64,000 nucleotides of DNA from Pseudomonas putida (GCF_025905425.1 NZ_CP109603.1:4852501-4916500), one strand, 5' to 3'. Counted from the stretch's first letter, positions 1 to 9,230 are shown. Notes: generated by a model not told the origin, from the sequence alone. Numbers and translations are program-made.

Positions 1-1
1 G

Positions 2-391
2 GACAACAACGCCCAGGGCATCCTTGGCTACGTGGTGCGCTGGATCGATCAGGGCGTGGGTTGCTCGAAAGTGCCAGACATCAACAACGTCGGCCTGATG
101 GAAGACCGCGCCACCCTGCGCATCTCGGCCCAGTTGCTGGCCAACTGGCTGCGCCATGGCGTGGTCAGCGAGGCGCAGGTGCTGGAAAGCCTGAAGCGCA
201 TGGCGGTGGTGGTTGATCAGCAGAACGCCAGCGACGCCCTGTACCGCCCGATGGCGCCGAACTTCGACGACAACGTCGCGTTCCAGGCGGCTGTGGAGCT
301 GGTGATCGAAGGTGGCAAGCAGCCGAACGGTTATACCGAACCGGTACTGCACCGTCGTCGTCGCGAGTTCAAGGCGCGTAACGGGCTGTAA
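2..391 (+). CDS. glcB: Malate synthase G, C-terminal fragment
   Basis: This is the 3' end of a gene that starts before the window. The open frame from base 2 reads as the C-terminal helical plug of malate synthase G, with the segments [25 protein letters not shown] and [12 protein letters not shown] followed by a conserved helical tail ending KARNGL. The enzyme condenses glyoxylate with acetyl-CoA to malate in the cytosol, as part of the glyoxylate and glycolate pathways. Only about 129 residues are visible, so the catalytic barrel cannot be checked. The stop codon is followed directly by a long REP inverted repeat that probably protects or ends the transcript. Confidence 0.93.
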   Translation, partial: DNNAQGILGYVVRWIDQGVGCSKVPDINNVGLMEDRATLRISAQLLANWLRHGVVSEAQVLESLKRMAVVVDQQNASDALYRPMAPNFDDNVAFQAAVELVIEGGKQPNGYTEPVLHRRRREFKARNGL

Positions 392-416
392 AACGCAAGG
401 GGCCGCTGTGCGGCCC

Positions 417-500
417 ATTCGCGGGCAAGCCCGCTCCCACAGGTACCCCACTGCATTCGAGCTTAGTGGGGTACCTGTGGGAGCGGGCTTGCCCGCGAAT
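417..500. repeat. REP pair, 36-bp perfect inverted repeat
   Basis: Bases 417-452 and 465-500 are perfect inverted copies separated by 12 bases. Each arm contains the P. putida REP core (ATTCGCGGGCAAGCCCGCT followed by CCCACAG) and then a matching AGGTACCCCACT extension. It lies between the convergent ends of glcB and the response-regulator gene, so it may act as a bidirectional terminator or transcript stabiliser. Confidence 0.9.
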
Positions 501-521
501 GCTATGGCACAAGCAGCCGCC

Positions 522-971
522 CTACTTGAGCCCTAACTCTTTCTTCACCAACCCCAGCAGTTTCTCCAAATCCACAGGTTTGAGCAAAAAATCCACCACC
601 CCCAAGTGCATCACGTCAACGGCCTCTTTCACATCGGTGTCGCCCGACACCACTATGATCGACAACGCCGCCCACCTCGACTCTCGAATCTGCCGGATCA
701 GCTCCATTCCATCCTTGGGTTCCATGCGCAGATCAGTAATCATCAGGGCAATTCTGGGCTCCCAGTGCAGTTTCCACAGCGCTTCCAGAGCACCGTCGGC
801 CGTCATGCAATCGATGCCTCTGCTTTTCAGGTAGTAGCTCAGCGCCTTGCTGTTCACGGCATTGTCATCGACCACCAACACCACCGGTCGGGGCGCAATA
901 GGCGCACTCACCACAGCCAGTGCCTCGCGTTCGGCGTCACTCAGGAGGTCGTCATGCTCACCCATGGTCAT
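522..971 (-). CDS. Single-domain response regulator (REC)
   Basis: The 149-residue protein is one receiver domain (about residues 28-145) preceded by a short, poorly conserved N-terminal tail. The acidic pair is visible in VLVVDDN, the phosphoacceptor Asp in LMITDLRM, the switch Thr/Ser region in IIVVSGD, and the conserved Lys in FLLKPVD. There is no output domain, so it probably acts by protein-protein contact in a phosphorelay or chemotaxis-like pathway. No histidine kinase is adjacent. An in-frame ATG at 965 has a better spaced GACGAG ribosome site and may be the true start. The gene converges on glcB and is divergent from the CBS-domain gene. Confidence 0.85.
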   Translation of the reverse strand: MTMGEHDDLLSDAEREALAVVSAPIAPRPVVLVVDDNAVNSKALSYYLKSRGIDCMTADGALEALWKLHWEPRIALMITDLRMEPKDGMELIRQIRESRWAALSIIVVSGDTDVKEAVDVMHLGVVDFLLKPVDLEKLLGLVKKELGLK

Positions 972-1104
972 CTCGTCAAAAAGTCTTGCTCACGGTAAGG
1001 CCCCACCTTGCGATATTGATCACACGCCACTCATAGACTTACGTCCAATGGGCACCACAGCGCAGCCAGCCGACCATGGGGACCGAGAACAACAAGGCCG
1101 GTAT

Positions 1105-1124
1105 CTATATATAGATATATATAG
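1105..1124. promoter_or_regulatory. AT-only palindrome upstream of the CBS-domain gene
   Basis: CTATATATA-GA-TATATATAG is a 9-bp perfect inverted repeat with a two-base centre, about 27 bases before the start codon at 1151, in otherwise GC-rich DNA. It could be a promoter melting region, an operator, or a small hairpin in the leader. The sequence alone does not decide. Confidence 0.45.
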
Positions 1125-1150
1125 TTCGGCGTAGCGATACGGTCAGTTTC

Positions 1151-3088
1151 ATGAGCAAAAAGGACGCCTACAGCCAGGCGGGCAGGACGGCAGTGCTGCA
1201 GAACATACAAGGTACGTTGCAGTTTCTGCAGCGCTTCCCACCGTTCAACCAGATGGAGCACGGCCACCTGGCGTATCTGGTCGAGCAGTGCCAGCTGCGT
1301 TTCTATGCCAGCGGCGAAAGCATCGTCAAACCCGCCGATGGCCCGGTCGAGCACTTCTACATCGTCAAACAGGGGCGAGTCGTCGGCGAGCGCCAGCACC
1401 TGGTCAAACCCGGTGTGGAAACCACCTTCGAGATCACCAGCGGCGAATGTTTCCCCCTGGCCGCCCTGCTGGGCGAGCGCGCCACGCGCACCGAGCACCT
1501 GGCCGGCGAGGACACCTTCTGCCTGCAGCTGAACAAGGCCGCGTTCATCCGCGTGTTCTCCCTGTCGGAAGCCTTCCGCGACTTCGCCCTGCGCGGGGTC
1601 AGCAGCTTGCTCGACCAGGTCAATCAGCAGGTGCGCCAACGCGCCGTGGAAACCCTCGGCACCCAGTATTCGCTCAATACCCCCCTGGGCGAACTGGCCA
1701 TGCGTCACCCGGTGGTCTGCTGCCCCGACATGCCGCTGCGTGATGCTGTGCGGCTGATGCACGAGCAACAGGTTGGCAGCATTGTCGTGGTCGACCCCAC
1801 GCGCTACCCGATCGGCATCTTCACCCTGCGCGACCTGCGCCAGGTGGTGGCGGCCGCCGATGCCGACCTGGGTGCGCCGATCGAGCGGCACATGACCGCC
1901 AAGCCGTTCTACCTCAGCCCGCAAGCCAGCGCCTTCGACGCCGCCATGGCCATGACCGAGCGGCACATCGCCCATGTTTGCCTGGTAGACAACCAGCGCC
2001 TGTGTGGGGTGGTGTCCGAACGGGACCTGTTCTCCCTGCAACGGGTCGATCTGGTGCACCTGGCGCGTACCATTCGTCATGCGCCACGCCTGGAAACCCT
2101 GGTTTCCCTGCGGGGTGAAATCAGCCAACTGGTCGAGCGCATGCTTGCTCACGGCGCCTCGTCGACGCAGATCACCCAGATCATCACGTTGCTTAACGAT
2201 CATACGGTCTGCCGGGTGATCGAGCTGGCCCTGGCCGAGCGTGGTGACCCGGGCGTGCCGTTCAGCTGGCTGTGCTTCGGTAGCGAAGGGCGGCGCGAGC
2301 AGACCCTGCACACCGACCAGGACAACGGCATTCTGTTCGAAGCCCGCGACAGCGCCGAAGCCGATGCGGTCCGAGCCCGCTTGCTGCCACTGGCGCAATA
2401 CATCAACCAGTGCCTGGCTCAGTGCGGCTTTACCCTGTGCAAAGGCAATGTCATGGCCGGCAACCCCGAGTTGTGCCTGTCACGCGGCGAATGGGCGCGG
2501 CGCTTTGCCGGCTTCGTCCGCGAGGCCAGCCCTGAAAACCTGCTGGGTTCGAGCATCTATTTCGACCTGCGTGTGGTCTGGGGCGACGAGCAAGGGTGTG
2601 AGCAACTGCGCCAAAGCCTGCTGGATCAGGTTGCCGATAACCGTATTTTCCAGCGCATGATGGCCGACAACGCGCTACGCCAGCGCCCACCGGTTGGCCG
2701 CCTGCGCGAGTTCGTGCTGACCCGCCAAGGCAACGACAAGGCCGCCACCCTCGACCTCAAGGTGCAGGGCCTGACGCCCTTCGTCGATGGCGCGCGCTTG
2801 CTAGCCCTGGCCAATGGCATCGATGCCTGCAACACCCTCGAACGCCTGCGTCAGCTGGTGACCAAGGGCGTCATCGAACCACTCGACGGTGCGGCGTATG
2901 AAGAGGCTTACCACTTCATCCAGCAAACCCGCATGCAGCAGCACCAGCGCCAGACCCGCGATAACCTGCCCTACTCCAACCGTGTCGACCCAGACAGCCT
3001 CAACCACCTGGACCGGCGCATCCTGCGTGAATCGCTGCGCCAGGCGCAGCGCCTGCAAAGCAGCCTGGCCCTGCGGTACCAGCTATGA
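1151..3088 (+). CDS. cNMP-binding/CBS/DUF294 nucleotidyltransferase-like protein
   Basis: The 645-residue protein has three parts. A cyclic-nucleotide-binding fold (about 25-150) contains FYIVKQGRV and a SGECFPLAALLG turn. Two CBS repeats (about 180-295) carry EQQVGSIVVVD, PIGIFTLRDLR and CGVVSERDLF. A DUF294 putative nucleotidyltransferase region with its C-terminal helical domain follows (about 330-640), with CFGSEGRREQTLHTDQDN, the GSxxRxEQ...DQD signature of the family. Such proteins are thought to sense adenine nucleotides or cNMP, but their output is unknown. Its stop overlaps the start of the exonuclease gene (ATGA at 3085-3088), so the two are translationally coupled and probably work together. 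Confidence 0.85.
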   Translation: MSKKDAYSQAGRTAVLQNIQGTLQFLQRFPPFNQMEHGHLAYLVEQCQLRFYASGESIVKPADGPVEHFYIVKQGRVVGERQHLVKPGVETTFEITSGECFPLAALLGERATRTEHLAGEDTFCLQLNKAAFIRVFSLSEAFRDFALRGVSSLLDQVNQQVRQRAVETLGTQYSLNTPLGELAMRHPVVCCPDMPLRDAVRLMHEQQVGSIVVVDPTRYPIGIFTLRDLRQVVAAADADLGAPIERHMTAKPFYLSPQASAFDAAMAMTERHIAHVCLVDNQRLCGVVSERDLFSLQRVDLVHLARTIRHAPRLETLVSLRGEISQLVERMLAHGASSTQITQIITLLNDHTVCRVIELALAERGDPGVPFSWLCFGSEGRREQTLHTDQDNGILFEARDSAEADAVRARLLPLAQYINQCLAQCGFTLCKGNVMAGNPELCLSRGEWARRFAGFVREASPENLLGSSIYFDLRVVWGDEQGCEQLRQSLLDQVADNRIFQRMMADNALRQRPPVGRLREFVLTRQGNDKAATLDLKVQGLTPFVDGARLLALANGIDACNTLERLRQLVTKGVIEPLDGAAYEEAYHFIQQTRMQQHQRQTRDNLPYSNRVDPDSLNHLDRRILRESLRQAQRLQSSLALRYQL

Positions 3089-3795
3089 GCCTGTTCGCCT
3101 GGCTACGCCCCAGCATGCCCGACCTGGACGAGGCCTCGCGCCAGCGCCTGGCGCAATTGCCCAAGCCCGCGCCGCTTGGGGTGTGCACGTTGCGCGAGCA
3201 ACGCTGGGTGGTGCTGGACCTGGAAACCAGCGGCCTTAACCCTAACCGTGACCAGGTATTGTCGATTGGCGCCGTGGCCATCGAAGACGGCGCCATCGAC
3301 TTTGCCCAGCAGTTCGAACGCACCCTGTACCGCCCGACCCAGAAGACCAACGCCAGCGTGCTGATTCACGGGTTGGGGCCCAGTGCCCTGGCGGCCGGCT
3401 GCGACCCGGTCGAGGCGTTGATCGACCTGCTCGACTTCATTGGCGACAGCCCGGTGCTGGCGTTCCACGCCCCTTTCGATCAGCGCATGCTCGCGCGCGC
3501 CCTGAAAGAAAGCCTGGGCTATCGCCTGCAGTTGCCGTTTCTCGATGTTGCCGAACTGGCACCGATGCTCAACCCCGACACAGTGCTGCGCGAGGCGGGG
3601 CTGGATGACTGGGTGGCGCGTTTTGGCCTGCAAGTGGAAGAGCGCCACCATGCCAGTGCCGATGCCCAGGTCACCGCTGAGTTGGCCTTGATCCTGTTCA
3701 GCCAGGCCCGCCGCCAGCAGCTGGACAGCCCATTGCAGCTGGAGCAACGGTTGCGGGGTTGGCGGCGGCGCAAGCTGCACAATCACGGCCTGTGA
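3085..3795 (+). CDS. DnaQ-like 3'-5' exonuclease
   Basis: The 236-residue protein is a DEDDh-type exonuclease. Exo I is seen in VVLDLETSGLNP (D and E), Exo II in LAFHAPFDQRML, and Exo III in HHASADAQVTAEL, which contains the catalytic His and Asp. It resembles the epsilon proofreading subunit but lacks the polymerase-binding tail, and family members of this size are usually stand-alone nucleases. Its ATG overlaps the stop of the CBS/DUF294 gene. This CBS-DUF294 plus exonuclease pair recurs in proteobacteria, which suggests a nucleotide-regulated nuclease. The substrate is not evident. Confidence 0.87.
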   Translation: MSLFAWLRPSMPDLDEASRQRLAQLPKPAPLGVCTLREQRWVVLDLETSGLNPNRDQVLSIGAVAIEDGAIDFAQQFERTLYRPTQKTNASVLIHGLGPSALAAGCDPVEALIDLLDFIGDSPVLAFHAPFDQRMLARALKESLGYRLQLPFLDVAELAPMLNPDTVLREAGLDDWVARFGLQVEERHHASADAQVTAELALILFSQARRQQLDSPLQLEQRLRGWRRRKLHNHGL

Positions 3796-3817
3796 TTTTC
3801 ATGATGGCCCCACTGGC

Positions 3818-3906
3818 CCTTTCGCGGGCACGCCCGCTCCCGCAGGGAATGCGCGCCCTCTGAAGCCAGTGAGATCCTGTGGGAGCGGGCTTGCCCGCGA
3901 AGAGGC
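3818..3906. repeat. REP pair
   Basis: Two inverted REP copies lie between the exonuclease gene and the sigma-factor gene. The left copy has CGCGGGCACGCCCGCTCC (one change in the core) and the right copy has the usual GGGAGCGGGCTTGCCCGCG. Confidence 0.85.
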
Positions 3907-3985
3907 CGGCACAGGCAACACATCTCCCTGGTGGCAATCCGATAAGCGTCCATTGCGCCCCGCCCCCCGCCTCTGCAACAATCGC

Positions 3986-4004
3986 GAATAATTATCGTTA
4001 GTTA
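3986..4004. promoter_or_regulatory. Possible Fur box before the ECF sigma gene
   Basis: An AT-rich stretch, GAATAATTATCGTTAGTTA, contains NATWAT-type hexamers and an ATTATC half-site like the Fur consensus, about 30 bases before the sigma-factor start. Iron repression by Fur is the norm for FecI-type sigma genes. The match is imperfect, so this is a candidate only. Confidence 0.4.
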
Positions 4005-4030
4005 ATGCATTCGTTCCGGGGGGACGCTGC

Positions 4031-4549
4031 TTGTCTTCTGCACAGAGCCCACACGCCGAGCTGGTCGGTGCACTGTACCGCGACCATCGCGGCTGGCTGC
4101 TCGCCTGGCTGCAACGCAGCATGGCCTGCCGTCAGCGTGCCGAAGACCTGAGCCAGGATACCTTCGTGCGCCTGCTCGGCCGCGATCGGCTGGACACCCC
4201 CCGCGAGTCCCGCGCCTTTCTGGCAGCCGTGGCCAAAGGGCTGATGTTCGACCATTTCCGCCGCACCGCGCTGGAACAAGCCTACCTGGCCGAACTCGCC
4301 CAACTGCCGGCAGCCGAACAACCCTCCCCGGAAACCCAGCACCTGATTCTCGAAGACCTAAAGGCCATCGACCGCTTGCTGAGCAAGTTGTCGAGCAAAG
4401 CCCGTGCAGCCTTTCTGTACAACCGCCTGGACGGCATGGGCCACGCCGAAATCGCCGAGCGGCTGGGTGTTTCGGTCTCTCGGGTACGCCAGTACATCGC
4501 CCAGGGCATGCGCCAGTGCTATGTGGCCTTGTACGGGGAGCCGACGTGA
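4031..4549 (+). CDS. FecI-type ECF sigma factor
   Basis: The 172-residue protein has sigma region 2 (about 12-75, with QRAEDLSQDTFVRLL) and region 4 (about 115-165, with the helix-turn-helix HAEIAERLGVSVSRVRQYI). This is the layout of iron-starvation ECF sigma factors. The best start is TTG at 4031, preceded by a GGGGGG-rich Shine-Dalgarno stretch. No in-frame ATG gives a full region 2. The next gene starts inside its stop codon. It should direct RNA polymerase to the TonB receptor gene at 5624 when the receptor binds its siderophore. Confidence 0.88.
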   Translation: MSSAQSPHAELVGALYRDHRGWLLAWLQRSMACRQRAEDLSQDTFVRLLGRDRLDTPRESRAFLAAVAKGLMFDHFRRTALEQAYLAELAQLPAAEQPSPETQHLILEDLKAIDRLLSKLSSKARAAFLYNRLDGMGHAEIAERLGVSVSRVRQYIAQGMRQCYVALYGEPT

Positions 4550-5502
4550 ACAGCTCACCGGTATCGTCCCGCGTGCTGGAAGCAGCCATCGCCTGGAAAC
4601 TGAGCATCGATGAAGGCAGCAGCACAGCCGACGAGCGCAGCGAATTCATGCGCTGGCACGCCGCCAGCGAAGAACATGCCCGCGCCTGGCGTCAATTGGG
4701 CAGCCTCGACCAGCGCGTGAGCGCTGCTGCCGGGCCCGCGCGCCAGGCGCTGCTGCAGTCGCGGGCCGGGATGCGGCGGCGGATCGGCAAGCTGGGCGGT
4801 GGCCTGGCCGGAATGTTCCTGCTGGGTTCCTTGTTGGCCTGGGTCGGCGCCCCTTCGCTGTCACCGGGATACTGGCTGGCCGATCAGCGCACCGCCACCG
4901 GCGAGTTGCGCACCCTGCGCCTGGAAGACGGCACCCTGCTGAGCCTGAACACCCATACCGCGGTGGATATCGACTACGAAGGCGAGCAACGGATAATCGT
5001 GCTGCACCAAGGCGAAATCTCGGTCGAAACCGGTCACCAAGACCCCCGCCCTTTGCTGGTACGCACCGACGACGGCCGTCTGCGCCCGCTTGGCACGCGC
5101 TTCCTGGTACGCCGTGAGGCACACGGCACACGCCTGGAAGTACTGCAGGCCTCTGTCGCCGCCATGCCGCTGAACAGTGGCGACGAACAGGTACTGCACG
5201 AAGGCCAGCAAGTGCTGATGGATGCCAACGGCCTCGGCCAGGTTGGCCAGGTCGCGGCTGGCATCGATGCCTGGACCCGCGGCATGCTGGTGGTGGACAA
5301 CGTACGCCTGGCAGATTTGCTGGCCGCCCTCGGCCACTACCGCAGCGGCCATCTCGGGGTGGCCGACGACGTGGCCGACCTGCGTGTTACCGGCAGCTTC
5401 CCGCTGACCAACACCGACCTGGCCTTGGAATCGCTGGTGCCGGCACTGCCGGTGAAGATCGAGCGGCATACCCCATGGTGGGTGACCATCAAAGCTAGAT
5501 AG
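4546..5502 (+). CDS. FecR-type anti-sigma regulator
   Basis: The 318-residue protein begins at GTG 4546, overlapping the sigma-factor stop. The N-terminal DUF4880 sigma-binding segment (AIAWKL...EFMRWHAASEEHARAWRQL) is followed by one transmembrane helix (about residues 83-102, GGLAGMFLLGSLLAWVG) and a periplasmic FecR domain (about 115-215, with LEDGTLLSLNTHTAVDIDY). The C-terminal signalling region ends in a short STN-like module. It carries the receptor signal across the inner membrane to the ECF sigma factor. The family members next to STN-containing receptors normally act as both anti-sigma factor and activator. Confidence 0.88.
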   Translation: MNSSPVSSRVLEAAIAWKLSIDEGSSTADERSEFMRWHAASEEHARAWRQLGSLDQRVSAAAGPARQALLQSRAGMRRRIGKLGGGLAGMFLLGSLLAWVGAPSLSPGYWLADQRTATGELRTLRLEDGTLLSLNTHTAVDIDYEGEQRIIVLHQGEISVETGHQDPRPLLVRTDDGRLRPLGTRFLVRREAHGTRLEVLQASVAAMPLNSGDEQVLHEGQQVLMDANGLGQVGQVAAGIDAWTRGMLVVDNVRLADLLAALGHYRSGHLGVADDVADLRVTGSFPLTNTDLALESLVPALPVKIERHTPWWVTIKAR

Positions 5503-5623
5503 ATCTCTTTGGGCCTATCGCCGGCTCTCGATTCTTTTCACTTTTTTTCTGACAGCCCCTGTCACTTCTGAAATCTCGCTCGGCAAGGAAGCAGTAAGCA
5601 CTTATCCGTCGAGGAGCCGCTGC

Positions 5624-8059
5624 ATGTCCCGTACTGTCGATCGTATCCTGCGCCCCAGCCTGATGGCCCTCGCCATTGGCCTGGCGGCGCCGTTGGCCAG
5701 CCCTGCCCTGTTCGCCGCCGAGCAATCCGCCCCACGCGCCTACGACTTGCCCAGCGCCCCCCTGGCCAGCACCCTCAACCAGATCGCCAGCCAGTCGGGC
5801 ATCGCCCTGGCCATCGACCCGGCACTGGTCAGCGGCCGCACCTCGGCACCGGTCAACGGCCAGTACGATGGCATCGGCGCCTTGCAGGCCGCCCTGCGCG
5901 GCACCGGCTTGCAGTTGCAGCAGAGCATCGTCGGCAGCTACAGCCTGATAGCTGCACAGGAAGGTGCACTGGCCCTGCCGGAAACAGCAATCAACGCCAA
6001 TGCTTCGTACGAAAGCGCATGGGGCCCGGTTGAAGGCTATACCGCCACCCGCACTGCCGCAGGCACCAAGACCGATACAGCCATTGCCGAGCTGCCACGC
6101 TCGGTGACCGTTATCACCCGCCAGCAGATGGAAGACCGCCCCGTTCTCAACCTCAACGACGCACTGCGCTACACCGCTGGCGTACAGAGCAGCGGTTACG
6201 GCTCGGACTCGCGCAGCGACTGGCTGTTGGTGCGTGGCTTTGTTCCCACCCAGTTCCTCGATGGCCTGCCATTGCCCAAAGGCAACTACGCTTCGCCGAA
6301 GATCGAACCGTGGAACCTGGAGCGAATCGCCGTGCTGCGTGGTCCGGCGTCATCCGTCTACGGCCAGACCCCACCAGGCGGCCTGCTGGACATGACCAGC
6401 CGCCGCCCGGAGCTTGAAAGCAGCCACGAAGTCGAAGCGCAGGTAGGCAGCAACAACCATCGGCAGATCAACTTCGACAGCACCGGCAAGGTCGATGACG
6501 CGGGGCTGTTCCAGTACCGCGTGAGCGGCACCGTACGTGACAGTGGCACACCGATCGACCATATTCCGGACAAACGCTACAACATCGCCCCCAGCCTGAC
6601 CTGGAACATTAACGACGACACTAAGCTGACGTTCATTTCCCAATACACCCGCGACGACACCGGTATCACCGGCCAGTTTCTGCCACTGCAGGGCACCAAG
6701 CTGGATAGCCCGGCAGGCAAGATCTCCCACCATAAAAATCTCGGGGACCCGGACTGGGAATCCTACGATCGCACCTACTACCACCTAGGCTACGCGTTCG
6801 AGACCCGCCTGAACGAAACCTGGCAGTTCCGCCAGAACCTGCGCTACGCGCGCAACGAACTGGACTTCAAGGGCATTACCGCCGGGGGCTCGATCTGGCC
6901 GGCGGGCCCGGACGAAGCGGTCAGCGCCGATGGCACCGTGCAGCGCACCGCCGGTATCGTCGAGGAAGACATCTCGCAGTTCGCCGTGGACAACAACTTC
7001 CAGGCCGACATCCAGACCGGCAAGGTCGCCCACACCGTGCTGTTGGGCCTCGATCACCAGCGCTCGGACAGCAATGCCCGCTGGCGCTGGGGCTCGGCCG
7101 GCGTGCCGTCAAGCAACATCCACAACCCGATCTACGGCCAGGATTTCTCGAACGTCCAGTACTTCGAGATGTACGACTACGATCAGAAAACCCAGCAGAC
7201 CGGCCTGTACATCCAGGACCAGATGGCCCTGGACAATTGGCGTCTGACCCTGGGGGGGCGCGAAGATTGGGTCCACACCGGCACCACCTTCCACAATCAG
7301 GGCGATGCGACCAACACCCAGCGTGATAAGCAATTCAGTGGCAACGCAGCGCTGAGCTATGTATTCGACAATGGCATTACCCCGTACTTCTCGTATGCCG
7401 AGTCGTTCCAGGCGGCGACTGGCGCTTCGGTGAACAGCACCGATGCGTTCAAACCCACTGAAGGCAAGCAGTACGAGCTGGGCATCAAGTACCAGCCGCC
7501 GGGTAGCAGAACCCTGCTCAGCGCGGCCGTGTTCGACCTGACCCAGGAAAATATGTCGGTGACCGAAGCCAGCGTAACCCGCCAGGTCGGTGAGGTCCGG
7601 GTCAAAGGCCTGGAGCTGGAAGCCACTTCGGATGTGACCCAGAATCTCAAATTGATTGGCTCCTACACCTACAACGACAGCGAGATCACCAAAGGCAACG
7701 ATGGCGAGAAAGGCAAGCGGATGGCACAAGTACCGCGAAACCAGGCGACAGCATGGGCCGATTACACCTGGCATGAAGGCCCGCTCGATGGCTTCGGTGT
7801 GGGCGTCGGCGTGCGCTATGTGGGTGACACCTATGGCAACACCACCAATACCGATTGGGGTCATGTCGGTTCGTACACCGTCTACGATGCGTCGGTGCAC
7901 TACGACCTGGGGCGTCTCAACGGCACCCTCAAGGGCGTGACCGTAGCGGTGGATGCCAAGAACCTGTTCAACAAAGACTACCTGTCGACCTGTGACGGTT
8001 ACTACTGCTACTACGGCGACGAACGCAACGTGGTGGCCAGCGTCAATTACAAGTTCTGA
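5624..8059 (+). CDS. TonB-dependent ferrisiderophore receptor with STN signalling domain
   Basis: The 811-residue outer-membrane receptor has a signal peptide (cleavage near residue 36, LFAAEQ). An STN (secretin/TonB N-terminal) domain follows (about 40-115, YDLPSAPLASTLNQIASQSG), then a plug domain (about 150-260, ELPRSVTVITRQQMED, VLRGPASSVYGQTPPGG), and a 22-stranded barrel ends in the typical aromatic C-terminus VNYKF. The STN domain, together with the sigma/FecR pair upstream, marks it as a transducer that signals its own uptake. The layout resembles FoxA/FiuA/FpvA-type receptors for hydroxamate or similar siderophores, but the ligand cannot be read from sequence. A 122-base gap precedes it, where a sigma-dependent promoter is expected. 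Confidence 0.92.
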   Translation: MSRTVDRILRPSLMALAIGLAAPLASPALFAAEQSAPRAYDLPSAPLASTLNQIASQSGIALAIDPALVSGRTSAPVNGQYDGIGALQAALRGTGLQLQQSIVGSYSLIAAQEGALALPETAINANASYESAWGPVEGYTATRTAAGTKTDTAIAELPRSVTVITRQQMEDRPVLNLNDALRYTAGVQSSGYGSDSRSDWLLVRGFVPTQFLDGLPLPKGNYASPKIEPWNLERIAVLRGPASSVYGQTPPGGLLDMTSRRPELESSHEVEAQVGSNNHRQINFDSTGKVDDAGLFQYRVSGTVRDSGTPIDHIPDKRYNIAPSLTWNINDDTKLTFISQYTRDDTGITGQFLPLQGTKLDSPAGKISHHKNLGDPDWESYDRTYYHLGYAFETRLNETWQFRQNLRYARNELDFKGITAGGSIWPAGPDEAVSADGTVQRTAGIVEEDISQFAVDNNFQADIQTGKVAHTVLLGLDHQRSDSNARWRWGSAGVPSSNIHNPIYGQDFSNVQYFEMYDYDQKTQQTGLYIQDQMALDNWRLTLGGREDWVHTGTTFHNQGDATNTQRDKQFSGNAALSYVFDNGITPYFSYAESFQAATGASVNSTDAFKPTEGKQYELGIKYQPPGSRTLLSAAVFDLTQENMSVTEASVTRQVGEVRVKGLELEATSDVTQNLKLIGSYTYNDSEITKGNDGEKGKRMAQVPRNQATAWADYTWHEGPLDGFGVGVGVRYVGDTYGNTTNTDWGHVGSYTVYDASVHYDLGRLNGTLKGVTVAVDAKNLFNKDYLSTCDGYYCYYGDERNVVASVNYKF

Positions 8060-8117
8060 GTGAAGCGGGTGCCGCCGTGCGGCCCCAATGCTTCTCAAAC
8101 ATAAAAACGATTCCGTG

Positions 8118-9230
8118 ATGAAAAGCTCAACCATCCGCCGCTGGTCCGTGGTCCACACCTGGAGCAGCCTGGTCTGTACTCTGTTCCTGCTGTTGCTGGC
8201 CCTCACCGGCCTGCCGCTGATCTTCCACCACGAGCTGGAACACCTGCTCGGTGACGCTCCCGAACTGCGCGAGATGCCCGCAGGCACCCCGCACCTCGAC
8301 CTGCAGCAGCTGGTGCTCAAGGCCGAACAACACCGCCCCGGCGAGGTGATGCAGTACTTTGGCTATGACGAGGACGAACGCAACGGCGTGGTGGCAATCA
8401 CAGCCGCGACCGCCGGCACCGAACCCAATGCGTCGCACACCTTCATGCTCGATGCCCGCACCGGCGAAGCCGTCGCCATGCCGGCTGCAAACGGCGGTTT
8501 CATGATGGTCATGCTGCGCCTGCATGTGGACATGTTCGCCGGGCTGCCTGGCAAGCTGCTGCTGGCCTTCATGGGCGTGCTGTTTGTCGTGGCGATCATC
8601 TCCGGCACCGTGCTCTATGCGCCGTTCATGCGCCGCCTGAAGTTCGCCACCGTGCGCCACGACAAGTCCCGCCGCCTGCGCTGGCTCGACCTGCACAACC
8701 TGATCGGCGTGGTGACCCTGGCCTGGGCGCTGACTGTCGGTGTCACCGGGGTGATCAGTGCGCTGTCCGACCTGGTCATCGCCGCCTGGCGCAACGACAG
8801 CCTGGCCGCCATGGTCGCCCCCTACCGTCACGCCCCACCGCTCACCGAACGCGCCCCGGCCAGCCGCCTGCTGGCCATCGCCGAGCAGGCCGCGCCCGGC
8901 ATGCGCCCGGACTTCATCGCCTTCCCCGGCACGCGCTTCTCCAGCGAGCACCACTACGCCGTGTTCATGAAAGGCGCCACGCACCTGACCTCGCACCTGC
9001 TCACCCCGGTGCTGATCGATGCCCAGACCCTGCAGGTGACCGCTGTCGGCGAGCGGCCGTGGTACATGGACGCCATGGGCCTGTCGCAGCCGCTGCACTT
9101 CGGCGACTACGGCGGGCGCCCCATGCAGATACTCTGGGCGGTGCTGGATGTGCTCACCCTCATCGTGCTCGGCAGCGGCCTGTACCTGTGGTGGAGCAAG
9201 CAGCGCAAACCACGGGAGGCCAAGGCATGA
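8118..9230 (+). CDS. PepSY-domain iron-regulated membrane protein
   Basis: The protein (about 370 residues) begins MKSSTIRRWSVVHTWSSL and has four membrane helices: about 15-37, 155-180 (LLLAFMGVLFVVAIISG), 205-230 and 345-365. PepSY-like segments lie in the periplasmic loops. This is the PepSY-associated TM family commonly found beside TonB receptors. It is thought to help reduce or release iron from siderophores at the inner membrane, but this is not proven for this gene. Longer in-frame starts exist at 8088 (ATG) and 8115 (GTG). The ATG at 8118 matches the family's usual N-terminus best. Its stop overlaps the next start (ATGA). Confidence 0.83.
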   Translation: MKSSTIRRWSVVHTWSSLVCTLFLLLLALTGLPLIFHHELEHLLGDAPELREMPAGTPHLDLQQLVLKAEQHRPGEVMQYFGYDEDERNGVVAITAATAGTEPNASHTFMLDARTGEAVAMPAANGGFMMVMLRLHVDMFAGLPGKLLLAFMGVLFVVAIISGTVLYAPFMRRLKFATVRHDKSRRLRWLDLHNLIGVVTLAWALTVGVTGVISALSDLVIAAWRNDSLAAMVAPYRHAPPLTERAPASRLLAIAEQAAPGMRPDFIAFPGTRFSSEHHYAVFMKGATHLTSHLLTPVLIDAQTLQVTAVGERPWYMDAMGLSQPLHFGDYGGRPMQILWAVLDVLTLIVLGSGLYLWWSKQRKPREAKA

